Assembly (NCBI RefSeq): GCF_001641125.1
Contig: NZ_LWLP01000002.1
Location: forward strand, 62,001 to 126,000
DNA length: 64,000 nucleotides
Source of the DNA: Arthrobacter sp. OY3WO11
GTDB taxonomy: Bacteria; Actinomycetota; Actinomycetes; Actinomycetales; Micrococcaceae
Direction: 5' to 3'
This document shows positions 27,344 to 36,044 of this stretch, piece by piece. The notes beneath the pieces were generated by a model that saw only the letters and a program-made list of their open reading frames with translations, searched no databases and was not told where the DNA came from. A program made the position numbers and the translations under genes. Numbering within the stretch: the stretch's first letter is position 1; every line of letters starts with the position of its first letter.

Positions 27344-28462
27344 TCAGATCGCGGCCATCGCCGTCATGATGGATGTCTCTTCGATCTGGGAACTTATGCC
27401 CGTTTCGTCCGTGATTCGCTCAGCGATCCGATCGCCGATCTGCTCGGTCGTGGCCCCCATACCCGCTCCGGCCAAGGCCGGGAGTTCACCAAGTACCGAA
27501 GCCGCTGCGTTCTCCAGAGCCAGCGCTGCCTTGCCTTCGCCCAAGGATGCCAGGCATAGCGCGGCGGAGAGTACAGCCGCTGCCGGATTCGCCCATCCCT
27601 TTCCGGCAATATCGGGCGCGGACCCGTGGACGGGTTCAAACATGCTGGGTGCGGTGCCATCCAAGTTAAGGTTGGCGCTGGCCGCAACGCCGAGGCCCCC
27701 TTGGATGGTGGCGCCCAAGTCTGAAATGATGTCGCCAAAGAGGTTGTCGGTCACGATTACGTCGAATCGCTCAGGATTCATTGGCATGTGCTGGCACATT
27801 GCATCAGCATGGACGTAGTCAACTTCGACGTCATCGTACTGGGCAGCGTGCTCGTTGACGACGCTTTGCCACAGCTCGCCGGCGTGGACGAGGACATTCT
27901 TCTTGTGGCAGAGCGTCAGTTTACCGCGGCGTGCTCGTGCCAGCCGGAAGGCGTAATCGACGACGTCAGAGATGGCCTGGGCCGTGTTAACCGATTCCTG
28001 GAGAGCTACGGCGTTCCTGGTCCCGGCATGGACTGTCGACCCTCCGCCCACATACATGCCCTCGGTATTCTCACGAACGACCACGAAATCGCAACGCCCC
28101 GGGTCGAGATCTTTGATTGGGGTCGGGACTCCGGGATAGAGGCGGACAGGTCGAAGGTTGACCTGCTGGCGAAGCTCGCGGCGCATCCTCAGGATCAAAC
28201 CCCGTTCGAGGATCCCCGGGGTTACCCTAGGATCTCCCATGGCGCCGAACATTATGGCGTCGTGGTCCCGGAGACTGTCCATGGTGCCTGGGTCGATGAG
28301 TGTTCCCGTCTCCAGATATGCCTGTGCACCCAGCGGATATTCCGTCGTCTGCAGACCAAAACCGAAGCGGCTGGCCGCGGCGTGGAGCGCTTTGACAGCC
28401 TCCCGGTTGACCTCCGGGCCGATGCCGTCGCCGTGAATTATGGCCAAGTCATAAGTAGTCAA
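27344..28462 (-). CDS. LeuB-like beta-decarboxylating (3-alkylmalate) dehydrogenase
   Basis: A 372-aa isocitrate/isopropylmalate dehydrogenase family enzyme: IIHGDGIGPEV at the N terminus, ILERGLILRMRRELRQQVNLRP (substrate arginines), VVVRENTEGMYVG, HKKNVLVHAG (catalytic Lys region), VTDNLFGDIISDLGA (metal aspartates) and EPVHGSAPDIAGKGWANP (NAD loop). It is full length and all catalytic residues appear present. The subgroup is the actinobacterial LeuB type, but no other leucine genes are near. With the ALDH, SDR and PanC genes alongside, 3,3-dimethylmalate is a plausible substrate, yielding 2-oxoisovalerate and CO2; true isopropylmalate or tartrate activity cannot be excluded. Confidence 0.87.
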   Translation of the reverse strand: MTTYDLAIIHGDGIGPEVNREAVKALHAAASRFGFGLQTTEYPLGAQAYLETGTLIDPGTMDSLRDHDAIMFGAMGDPRVTPGILERGLILRMRRELRQQVNLRPVRLYPGVPTPIKDLDPGRCDFVVVRENTEGMYVGGGSTVHAGTRNAVALQESVNTAQAISDVVDYAFRLARARRGKLTLCHKKNVLVHAGELWQSVVNEHAAQYDDVEVDYVHADAMCQHMPMNPERFDVIVTDNLFGDIISDLGATIQGGLGVAASANLNLDGTAPSMFEPVHGSAPDIAGKGWANPAAAVLSAALCLASLGEGKAALALENAAASVLGELPALAGAGMGATTEQIGDRIAERITDETGISSQIEETSIMTAMAAI

Positions 28463-28858
28463 GAATATCGCGTCCTAATTCGTGAGGTTAAAGTCGGGCC
28501 GAAGCTCGTCGTCCCCGTCGGACGACATCTCTTGGTGATGCTCCGCCGGTGTCCGACAACAAGGAGATGCAGCAATTAAAGAAGCGGCCTGCTCGGACTT
28601 TTCGCAACATCCGAGGACTCACGGCTTCTTTGGATCCAGAGGCTCTAGTATCCCGAGATGAACGACTTGCGTCAACAGTTCTTGCCATTTCGGTGACCAT
28701 TGAAGCGACAATTCCAAGGTCGAAGCGCAGATTTATGGCGCCCGTGATTCGGTCTTTAGCTGCTGTGCTTGACGTGAGACTGCTCGCTAGCGCATTCTAT
28801 TAGAAGCTACCGGCCTTACCAGTGGCTACTAACGACCCCCGAAGGAGTGGACCGAACA
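28463..28858. other. Divergent promoter region, no recognised gene
   Basis: About 400 bases between the LeuB-like gene (minus) and the ALDH gene (plus). A plus-strand frame of 84 codons from 28549 exists but looks like neither neighbour nor a known family. The region probably carries both promoters and a GntR operator. Confidence 0.4.
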
Positions 28859-30328
28859 GTGGGCCTTTTTAAACCCCCTTACCCCAATGGACTACCTATT
28901 GCCGGAGAATGGGTTACCGACGGCGTCGGTACGTCCACCATTTCGTTTCCCTACGACGGCTCCGAGGTGGCGCAAGCCCCGGTCGGCACAACCGACCACG
29001 CCAGAAAAGCACTGGATGCCGGCCTCAGCGCTCAGCCGCTGGTCGCAGCGCTGCCTGCATCCACCCGCCGCCAGCTGTTGTTGGATGTCCGCCATGCCCT
29101 TGAGCAGCGCCGCTCCGAACTCGAACAGCTCCTGGTGACAGAAACGGGCAAGCCGCTTGTGGATTGCCGAACGGAAGTAAGCCGCACCCTGTTCACTTGG
29201 GCCGCGGCGGCCGAGGCCATTTCCGCCCTCCATGGGGAGACGGTCCCGCTGGACATCCAGGCGGGCGGCGAAGGGCTGATCGGATACTGGACACGCAAGC
29301 CCATTGGCCTGGTTATCGGTATCGCCGGGTTCAACTATCCCCTGCTACTGGCCACCCACAAGATCGCACCGAGCATCGCCGCTGGATGCGCTGTGATCTG
29401 CAAGCCGGCACCCAACACGCCCTTGTCGACCTTGTGGTTGGTCCACCTGATTCGTCAGTCTGCCCAGGCCCTGAATGTCACCGAGGACATTGTTCAGATG
29501 ATCACCGGCGGCCCAGAAGTCGGGAGCGTCCTTACCAGCGATCCCCGGATCGGTGCTGTCAGTTTCACAGGTTCTGCAGCTGTCGGACACCAGATTGCGC
29601 GGGACTGCGCCCCGCGCAAGGTACTACTTGAACTCGGATCCAATGCTGCACTGATTGTGGCACCGGATGCTGATCTGGATGCAGCAGCCGACGCCGTCAT
29701 CCGCGGCGGCTTCTACGGTAACGGGCAGGCATGCATATCAATCCAACGCATTGTTGCTGACGAAAGCATCATCACTGATCTTTCCAAACGGGTGGTGGAG
29801 CGAATGGGAGAGGTGGTAGTCGGGGACCCCAGAAATGAACAAACTCGGGTAGCCAAACTCATCAATGAAGACTCAACCCGGCGGGTAACAGAATGGATTG
29901 ACGAAGCTGTCAGCAACGGTGCCGAGATCGCCTTCGGCGGCGGAACCAAGGATGGGCTTCTCGAACCCACCGTCCTCGTTGACGTCCCGTCCGGCGTAAA
30001 GGTTTGGGATGAGGAAATCTTCGGGCCAGTTGTGTGTATTCGCTCCGCGCCCGATTTTGATGCAGCCATAGACCTCGTCAACAAATCCCGCTACGGGCTG
30101 CAAGCGAGCGTTTTTACAGCCTCGCTTGCCAAGGCCTACCAGGCAATAGACGGGCTCGACGTCGGCGGGGTGATCGTCAACGAGGTCCCCGGCTACCGGA
30201 ATGACACGATGCCCTATGGCGGGGTCAAGGATTCAGGAACAGGACGTGAAGGCCCCCGCTTCGCAATGGAAGAACTGACCGTAACCCGCATGGCCGTTAT
30301 TCGCCCTGACAGGAGAACCGCAAAGTGA
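28859..30328 (+). CDS. Aldehyde dehydrogenase family protein
   Basis: A 489-aa NAD(P)-dependent aldehyde dehydrogenase, full length. The GTG at 28859 is preceded by GAAGGAG with 11-base spacing; a GTG at 28847 overlaps that ribosome site. Motifs: FTGSAAVGHQIA (cofactor), LELGSNAALIV with the general-base glutamate (residue 258 in this numbering) and GFYGNGQACISIQR with the catalytic Cys292. The variant ELGSN instead of the common ELGGK is notable. It overlaps the following SDR gene by four bases. Proposed here as an aldopantoate-type semialdehyde dehydrogenase; substrate unproven. Confidence 0.9.
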   Translation: MGLFKPPYPNGLPIAGEWVTDGVGTSTISFPYDGSEVAQAPVGTTDHARKALDAGLSAQPLVAALPASTRRQLLLDVRHALEQRRSELEQLLVTETGKPLVDCRTEVSRTLFTWAAAAEAISALHGETVPLDIQAGGEGLIGYWTRKPIGLVIGIAGFNYPLLLATHKIAPSIAAGCAVICKPAPNTPLSTLWLVHLIRQSAQALNVTEDIVQMITGGPEVGSVLTSDPRIGAVSFTGSAAVGHQIARDCAPRKVLLELGSNAALIVAPDADLDAAADAVIRGGFYGNGQACISIQRIVADESIITDLSKRVVERMGEVVVGDPRNEQTRVAKLINEDSTRRVTEWIDEAVSNGAEIAFGGGTKDGLLEPTVLVDVPSGVKVWDEEIFGPVVCIRSAPDFDAAIDLVNKSRYGLQASVFTASLAKAYQAIDGLDVGGVIVNEVPGYRNDTMPYGGVKDSGTGREGPRFAMEELTVTRMAVIRPDRRTAK

Positions 30329-31107
30329 ACTACAGCAACCTTTTTCGACTTGATGACCGCAAGTCCTTCGTACTGGGAGCCGGAAGCGGCATCGGCCGTG
30401 AATCCTCGCTGGCGTTGGCCGCCCATGGCGCCCACGTTATCTGCGCCGATCGAGACTTAGATGCGGCCAAGCACACAGCAAAGTTGATCGCGAACGAAGG
30501 GGGGCACGCCCAAGCGTACGAACTCGATGTTCTCGATACCGATGCCGTCTTCGCTGCCGCTGCCGATCACCCAGATGTGGAAACACTGCTCTTCACCGCG
30601 GCTACCAACGTGCGCAAGAGGCTGCTCGACTACTCTTCTGAAGAGTACGACCGCGTCGTAAACCTCAATGTCCGGTCCAGCTTTGACCTTATCCGCGCCT
30701 TTGGCGCCAACATGGTCCGCCAGCAGAAGGGGAGTATCATCGGGTTCTCTTCAGTGCGCCACGTGGTGGTCGAACCCGGACAAGGCGTCTACGCCGCCAC
30801 CAAGGCAGCAACGGTGCAACTGCTCCGGACAGCGGCTGCAGAGTTTGGCCCGGCCGGCGTCCGGGCAAATGCTGTAGCGCCCGGATGTGTTGACACGCCT
30901 TTGACCGATTCCATCAAGGCAAACCCTGAATGGTACAACGCTTATGCCACCAAGGGGGCGCTGGGGCGCTGGTCCCAGCCGAGCGAACTAACGGGCGCAG
31001 TCGTTTACCTGGCCTCTGACGCGTCCAGCTACGTGACCGGAACGGTACTGTATGTTGACGGCGGATGGACAGCAGTGGACGGCCGGTTTGATCCCCCAAC
31101 CTCATAG
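30325..31107 (+). CDS. Short-chain dehydrogenase/reductase
   Basis: A 260-aa classical SDR with the loop LGAGSGIGRES (about residues 17-27), an Asp in CADRD favouring NAD, and catalytic Ser-Tyr-Lys in GFSSVRHVV and GVYAATKAA. GTG start overlaps the ALDH stop (GTGA) with AGGAGA upstream, so the two are translationally coupled and probably act in series: alcohol to aldehyde by this enzyme, aldehyde to acid by the ALDH. That order and the pantoate C4 hydroxyl as substrate are inference. The NNAG motif is altered to TAATN (LLFTAATNVR), unusual for the family. Confidence 0.88.
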   Translation: MNYSNLFRLDDRKSFVLGAGSGIGRESSLALAAHGAHVICADRDLDAAKHTAKLIANEGGHAQAYELDVLDTDAVFAAAADHPDVETLLFTAATNVRKRLLDYSSEEYDRVVNLNVRSSFDLIRAFGANMVRQQKGSIIGFSSVRHVVVEPGQGVYAATKAATVQLLRTAAAEFGPAGVRANAVAPGCVDTPLTDSIKANPEWYNAYATKGALGRWSQPSELTGAVVYLASDASSYVTGTVLYVDGGWTAVDGRFDPPTS

Positions 31108-31169
31108 GGCAGAGTCCCAAGACCGGGAGGTCTGAGAACCAAGGTGGAAAGAAAGGAAGGTGCGGAAGC

Positions 31170-31943
31170 GTGAACACCGAGCCATCGCAGCCCGGCCGCG
31201 CCTATCAGGTGATCGCTGGCCGCGTAGAGAGCGCTATTTTGTCGGGCGAGTTGAAACCCGGAGACCGGCTCCCCAGCGAGCGGGAGCTCGTGGAGCAATA
31301 TGGCGTCAGCCGCCCAACGGTCAGGGAAGCCCTCCGGTTGCTTGAAAGCAACCATCTGGTCAAATCGCGTCTGGGCGACCGCCGCGGGCCCGTCGTCCTT
31401 CCGGCCAGTTCCCACTCCTTACAAAAATCATTGACGAGGCTCACTTCCGGAGACATTGTCCGGTTCGCTTCTTTGCTGCAGTTCCGCATGATTATCGAGA
31501 GCGCTGCAGTTGTGCTCGCCGCAACCAATCGAAGCGAGTCGGAACTCCTGGAACTGGAACGCGCGAACGCACGCATGCGGGCGAGCATTGAGTTAGGTTA
31601 TGAGGATTTCAGCGCGGCTGACTTCGATTTTCACCGCATCGTGGCGCGTGCAAGCGGCAACCCTTTGTTGGAGCTTTCCGGGGAGGCAGTCCGTGAATCC
31701 GTCCTTAACCTCATCCAGCAACGCATCATCGATTCCGGAGACAGCCGGGGACAGATGTTGGCTTCTATCCGGCATCATGACGAATTACTGCATGCGATTC
31801 GGCATCGAGATGGCCGCCTAGCATCGTGGCTCACCCGGGATGGCTTGTTTTGGTACTACTACGATTACGTGGAGGAAAAGGAGCGGCCTGGGCTTCGGTC
31901 TCTGGCCGATGAAGTTCGTCCGGCAGAGAACGCCGGCAACTAA
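31170..31943 (+). CDS. GntR/FadR-type (FCD) transcriptional regulator
   Basis: A 257-aa FadR-like regulator: winged helix with LKPGDRLPSERELVEQYGVS and RPTVREALRLLES, then an FCD domain (LLQFRMIIESAAVVLAA, DFDFHRIVARASGN, and RHHDELLHAIRHRD). GTG start at 31170 with GAAAGGAAGG upstream. It follows the ALDH-SDR pair by 62 bases in the same direction and likely regulates it or the downstream panC. Confidence 0.88.
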   Translation: MNTEPSQPGRAYQVIAGRVESAILSGELKPGDRLPSERELVEQYGVSRPTVREALRLLESNHLVKSRLGDRRGPVVLPASSHSLQKSLTRLTSGDIVRFASLLQFRMIIESAAVVLAATNRSESELLELERANARMRASIELGYEDFSAADFDFHRIVARASGNPLLELSGEAVRESVLNLIQQRIIDSGDSRGQMLASIRHHDELLHAIRHRDGRLASWLTRDGLFWYYYDYVEEKERPGLRSLADEVRPAENAGN

Positions 31944-32204
31944 CCGGCTGCCCTGCCTGCCCTTGCAGGACTCCTGCCAGGGGATGCCGCGAGCCGCGTA
32001 TTCTCCTGTCCACTTGCTCAGTTCGCCCGTCAGGAATAGCGAGTGGCACCGTCAAAGACCCCTGCCTGCGGGCATGAGTTTGACGGGTACTCCCACCCTG
32101 AACTAGATAGTTGCCAGACCTGATTCCCACTGCTGTAGGGATCGCACCAACGGTGCTGAGGCGATGAAGGGAACAGGCGTGACCACTTTAAGGAAACCCC
32201 CAAA

Positions 32205-33089
32205 ATGCAACAGCACACATCACCTAGTGAGGGGCACATCACCGTTCACGAAAGTTCCTCTTCTCTCGCCGCCGCCGTAGCCCGGCGTCGTGCTGCAGGT
32301 CGGTCGGTCGCGCTGGTTACGACCATGGGCGCCCTCCACAGCGGTCATCAGGAACTAATACGCCAAGCCGGCTCCGACGGTCGGACTTCCGTGGTGGTGT
32401 CGATCTTCGTCAATCCGCTGCAGTTCGGGCCTCATGAAGACTTCGCCCGCTACCCCCGTGATCTGGAGGCTGACGTCGCCAAAAGCCGCGAGGCGGGTGC
32501 TGATCTCATTTTCGCACCCAGCGTGGACGAGATGTACCCGTCAGGTGGTGCAGGCGTAGTGACCATCGTTCCTGGGCCGCTCGGCGACGATCTGGAAGGT
32601 AGAACCCGGCCGGGACATTTCGCAGGTGTTCTCACCGTTGTGGCAAAGTTCCTAAACATCGTAAGGCCGGACCGAATTTACTTCGGCGAGAAGGACTACC
32701 AGCAATTGGTCTTGGTCCGATCGATGTCTTCCGACCTCAATATGGGCGTAGAAGTGGTAGGCGTGCCCACTCGGCGTGACGCCGATGGGTTGGCCTTGTC
32801 CTCACGCAATCGCTACCTTACTTTCGAGCAGCGCACCGCTGCACTCGCTCTCTCCCAAGCCCTGAGAGCGGCAGCAGCAGCCGCCGGCGGAGGACCCCGC
32901 GCCTCGTTGGAAGCCGCTCATGAAGCGCTGGCTGCGCAATCAGAGGTGGTTCCCGATTACGTGGAACTACGAACGGCCAGCCTCGCTCCGTACAGCGGCG
33001 GTACGGATGCCCGACTCCTGATCGCAGCGAGAGTCGGCACTACTCGCCTCATCGACAATGCTCATCTCAGTTTCCCTGAGACCTCCTAG
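32205..33089 (+). CDS. panC: Pantoate--beta-alanine ligase
   Basis: A 294-aa pantothenate synthetase, complete. It shows VTTMGALHSGHQELI (residues 38-52, nucleotide site), SIFVNPLQFGPHEDF, YFGEKDYQQL and RRDADGLALSSRNRYL, the full PanC signature set. The enzyme joins pantoate and beta-alanine with ATP. It is the only pantothenate gene in the window apart from the DUF2520 candidate; panB and panD are not seen. It is preceded by 261 bases without a gene. Its neighbours (alcohol/aldehyde/beta-decarboxylating dehydrogenases) suggest a pantoate-linked locus rather than an ordinary pan operon. Confidence 0.93.
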   Translation: MQQHTSPSEGHITVHESSSSLAAAVARRRAAGRSVALVTTMGALHSGHQELIRQAGSDGRTSVVVSIFVNPLQFGPHEDFARYPRDLEADVAKSREAGADLIFAPSVDEMYPSGGAGVVTIVPGPLGDDLEGRTRPGHFAGVLTVVAKFLNIVRPDRIYFGEKDYQQLVLVRSMSSDLNMGVEVVGVPTRRDADGLALSSRNRYLTFEQRTAALALSQALRAAAAAAGGGPRASLEAAHEALAAQSEVVPDYVELRTASLAPYSGGTDARLLIAARVGTTRLIDNAHLSFPETS

Positions 33090-33199
33090 CCACGGGCATT
33101 TGGAAAAGGCAAAGCTGAATCTTACGGCTTCATATCAGCTGTCCGAAATCTACGTGGCCGCCCAACGCCATCAACATTGATCAACACAACCAAGGACCT

Positions 33200-34147
33200 A
33201 TGAGTAACGAAATCCCCGCCAAAGTATCTGATGTCTTCGATCCCGCTCAGTGGCGCGAGGTCTCGGGTTTCGATTTTCAGGACATGACATACCACCGCCA
33301 GGTGAAACGTTCCGCAGACGGCACCATCAAGGACCTGCCCACGGTCCGGATCGCGTTCAACCGCCCCGAGGTCCGCAACGCGTTCCGCCCCGTCACAGTG
33401 GACGAGCTCTACCGGGCACTGGACCACGCCCGGATGACGCCGGATGTAGCCACCGTCCTGCTCACCGGGAACGGCCCCTCCCCCAAGGACGGCGGCCACT
33501 CCTTCTGTGCGGGCGGGGACCAGCGCATCCGGGGCCGCGACGGGTACCGCTATGCCGACGGCGAGACCCAGGAAACCATCGACCCCGCGAGGGCCGGCCG
33601 GCTTCACATACTGGAAGTCCAGCGGCTGATGCGGACCATGCCCAAGGTGGTCATCGCGGTGGTCAACGGCTGGGCGGCCGGCGGCGGGCACTCGTTGCAC
33701 GTGGTTGCAGACCTCACCATCGCTTCCCGGCAGCACGGTAAGTTCAAGCAGACCGACGCCACGGTGGGAAGCTTTGACGCCGGATACGGCTCGGCGCTGC
33801 TCGCGCGGCAGATCGGGCAGAAGGCGGCCCGAAAAATTTTTTTCCTGGCCCGTGAGTATTCCACTGAGGACATGGTCCGCGTGGGTGCCGTGAACGAGGC
33901 CGTGGACCACGAACGGCTCGAAGAAGTGGCCCTGGAATACGCGGCTGACATCGCCCGGCAGTCACCGCAGGCCATCCGGATGCTCAAGTTCGCCTTCAAC
34001 CTCGCCGACGACGGACTGGCCGGCCAACAGGTCTTCGCCGGTGAAGCCACCAGGCTCGCCTACATGACGGACGAGGCGGTGGAAGGCAAGGAGGCTTTCC
34101 TTGAGAAACGCGACCCCGACTGGTCCCGCTTCCCCCACTACTTCTAA
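33200..34147 (+). CDS. menB: 1,4-dihydroxy-2-naphthoyl-CoA synthase
   Basis: A 315-aa crotonase-fold enzyme of menaquinone synthesis, length typical of actinobacterial MenB. Characteristic pieces are HSFCAGGDQRIRGRDGYRY, NGWAAGGGHSLHVVADLTIA, FKQTDATVGSFDAGYGSALL (with the Asp that replaces bicarbonate in this MenB class) and the C-terminal KRDPDWSRFPHYF. It closes the ring of o-succinylbenzoyl-CoA. No other men gene is near, so it may be a second copy or a transferred gene. It lies 110 bases after panC. Confidence 0.92.
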   Translation: MSNEIPAKVSDVFDPAQWREVSGFDFQDMTYHRQVKRSADGTIKDLPTVRIAFNRPEVRNAFRPVTVDELYRALDHARMTPDVATVLLTGNGPSPKDGGHSFCAGGDQRIRGRDGYRYADGETQETIDPARAGRLHILEVQRLMRTMPKVVIAVVNGWAAGGGHSLHVVADLTIASRQHGKFKQTDATVGSFDAGYGSALLARQIGQKAARKIFFLAREYSTEDMVRVGAVNEAVDHERLEEVALEYAADIARQSPQAIRMLKFAFNLADDGLAGQQVFAGEATRLAYMTDEAVEGKEAFLEKRDPDWSRFPHYF

Positions 34148-34487
34148 GGCAGGCGACGTCTTCGCAATGTAGCTGCATGCCTTGAGCCGGGCGGTGGGAG
34201 CGCTCTGGTATGAAGCGGGTAAAGGGTTGGGAAGATGTCAGTCCGCCTCGCTACCTCACCGAGGCCCGCGGGAAGGTAACCCAAAAAGAGCTCGCCACCG
34301 TTTAGGACTTCAAAAGATTTCGTCGCCGGGTACGCATGCCCTTCGCAACAGGCACCCCGAAATCCGGGCCGGCCCCGGCGACGGATCCATTAAGGGCGCT
34401 GCTTCATTTGGAAGCAGTGACCCCGGCTTGTCTCCCGGCAATCGAAAATCGAATAGGCCAGGCACCACATCTTAGAGAGGGCAATAA
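34148..34487. other. Leader region of pntAB, no recognised gene
   Basis: 340 bases between menB and pntA. No gene recognised; GAGAGGG at about 34474-34480 is the ribosome site for pntA. The pntAB promoter should lie here. Confidence 0.4.
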
Positions 34488-36044
34488 GTGACACGTATTG
34501 GCATTGTGGCCGAGTTGGGTCGCGAGAGCCGGGTGGCGGCGACGCCCACCACGGTGAAGCAGTTGTTGGGGTTGGGCTACGAGGTTGTGGTCGAGAAGGG
34601 TGCCGGTGAGGCCGCGTCCTTCCGAGATGAGGACTACGCCGGAGCAGGTGCCCTGATTGTGGGGGCTGACGAGGCGTGGGGATCCGGAGTGGTGTTGCGG
34701 ATCAACCCGCCCACCGAGGATGAGATCGGCCGTCTGGCTGCGGGGGCGACGCTGATCGGGTCGTTGAGCCCGGGCCTGCGGCCCGAGCTGGTCGAGGCCT
34801 TGGCGGCCCGTCCGATTACGGCGCTGGCGTTGGATGCTGTGCCCCGGATTTCGCGGGCACAGTCGATGGACGTCCTCAGTTCGATGGCGAACATTGCCGG
34901 GTACCGGGCCGTGATCGAAGCAGCCCACGAGTTCGGCCGGTTCTTCACGGGCCAGGTGACCGCGGCGGGCAAGGTTCCGCCAGCGAAGGTCCTGGTCGCC
35001 GGCGCGGGTGTGGCCGGTTTGGCGGCGATTGGTGCCGCGTCCAGCCTGGGTGCTATTGTCCGGGCGACGGATCCGCGGCCTGAGGTCGCTGATCAGGTGA
35101 AGTCGATCGGCGGGACCTATTTGAAGGTTGAGGTCGCCGAGGAGATGAAGTCCACCGACGGGTACGCCAAGGCCACCTCGGAGGCGTATAACGCCCGCGC
35201 CGCAGAGATGTACACGGAGCAGGCTGCCGATGTGGACATCATCATTACCACGGCCCTGATCCCGGGCCGTCCAGCGCCAAAACTCCTCACGGCGGAGGAC
35301 GTGGCCGGGATGAAGCCGGGCAGCGTGATTGTTGATATAGCTGCTGGGCAGGGCGGGAACGTGGAAGGTTCCGTCGCCGGGGAACGGATCGTGACGGAAA
35401 ACGGTGTGGTGATCCTCGGCTACACGGATCTCCCGGCCCGGTTGCCGGCCCAGGCCTCCCAGCTGTACGGGACGAACATGCTGAACCTCCTCAAACTCTT
35501 GACCCCGGAGAAGGATGGGGTGCTGCGGATTGATTTCGAGGATGTGGTGCAGCGGTCGGTGACGGTGGTGCGGGAGGGGGAGAAGACGTGGCCGCCGCCT
35601 CCGGTCCAGGTCTCCGCGGCCCCTGCCGCCCAGACTCAGGCCCCTGCCGCCGAGAGCACTGCACCGAAGAAGAAGCAAGGGCCGAGCGCCGCCGGCAAGG
35701 CAGGGCTCTTCGCCGCCGGCATCGCGGGGCTGTTTGTCGTCAACGCTGTTGCTCCGGCGCCGCTGCCGCAGCACTTCACGGTGCTGATGCTCTCGGTCGT
35801 GGTCGGCTTCTATGTCATCGGGAAGGTCCATCACGCTCTGCACACTCCGCTGATGTCCGTCACCAATGCCATCTCGGGGATCATCGTCGTTGGTGCGCTG
35901 CTGCAGGTCACCTCGGACAACATCGTGATGCAGGTCCTCGCGGCCGTCGCGGTTCTGCTGGCCAGCATTAACATTTTCGGCGGCTTCGCTGTCACCCGGC
36001 GGATGCTCGCGATGTTCTCTCGCGGTGAGAAGGCACATTCATGA
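34488..36044 (+). CDS. pntA: NAD(P) transhydrogenase subunit alpha
   Basis: A 518-aa PntA containing both the NAD(H)-binding domain I and the C-terminal membrane part of domain II in one chain (not split into PntAA/PntAB). N terminus TRIGIVAELGRESRVAATPT, PPAKVLVAGAGVAGLAAIGAA (NAD loop), RATDPRPEVADQVKSIGG, and a Pro/Ala-rich linker near residue 370-400 before four hydrophobic segments (about 405-505). The GTG start follows GAGAGGG. With PntB it forms the proton-translocating transhydrogenase that makes NADPH from NADH, which would help balance the many NADH-yielding dehydrogenases nearby. Confidence 0.95.
   Translation: MTRIGIVAELGRESRVAATPTTVKQLLGLGYEVVVEKGAGEAASFRDEDYAGAGALIVGADEAWGSGVVLRINPPTEDEIGRLAAGATLIGSLSPGLRPELVEALAARPITALALDAVPRISRAQSMDVLSSMANIAGYRAVIEAAHEFGRFFTGQVTAAGKVPPAKVLVAGAGVAGLAAIGAASSLGAIVRATDPRPEVADQVKSIGGTYLKVEVAEEMKSTDGYAKATSEAYNARAAEMYTEQAADVDIIITTALIPGRPAPKLLTAEDVAGMKPGSVIVDIAAGQGGNVEGSVAGERIVTENGVVILGYTDLPARLPAQASQLYGTNMLNLLKLLTPEKDGVLRIDFEDVVQRSVTVVREGEKTWPPPPVQVSAAPAAQTQAPAAESTAPKKKQGPSAAGKAGLFAAGIAGLFVVNAVAPAPLPQHFTVLMLSVVVGFYVIGKVHHALHTPLMSVTNAISGIIVVGALLQVTSDNIVMQVLAAVAVLLASINIFGGFAVTRRMLAMFSRGEKAHS

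Noticed and set aside
33122..33910. A 262-codon minus-strand open frame
   Set aside because: Antisense to menB; no domain.
34404..36038. A 544-codon minus-strand open frame
   Set aside because: Lies antisense to the complete pntA and is His/Arg/Gly-rich with no motif.
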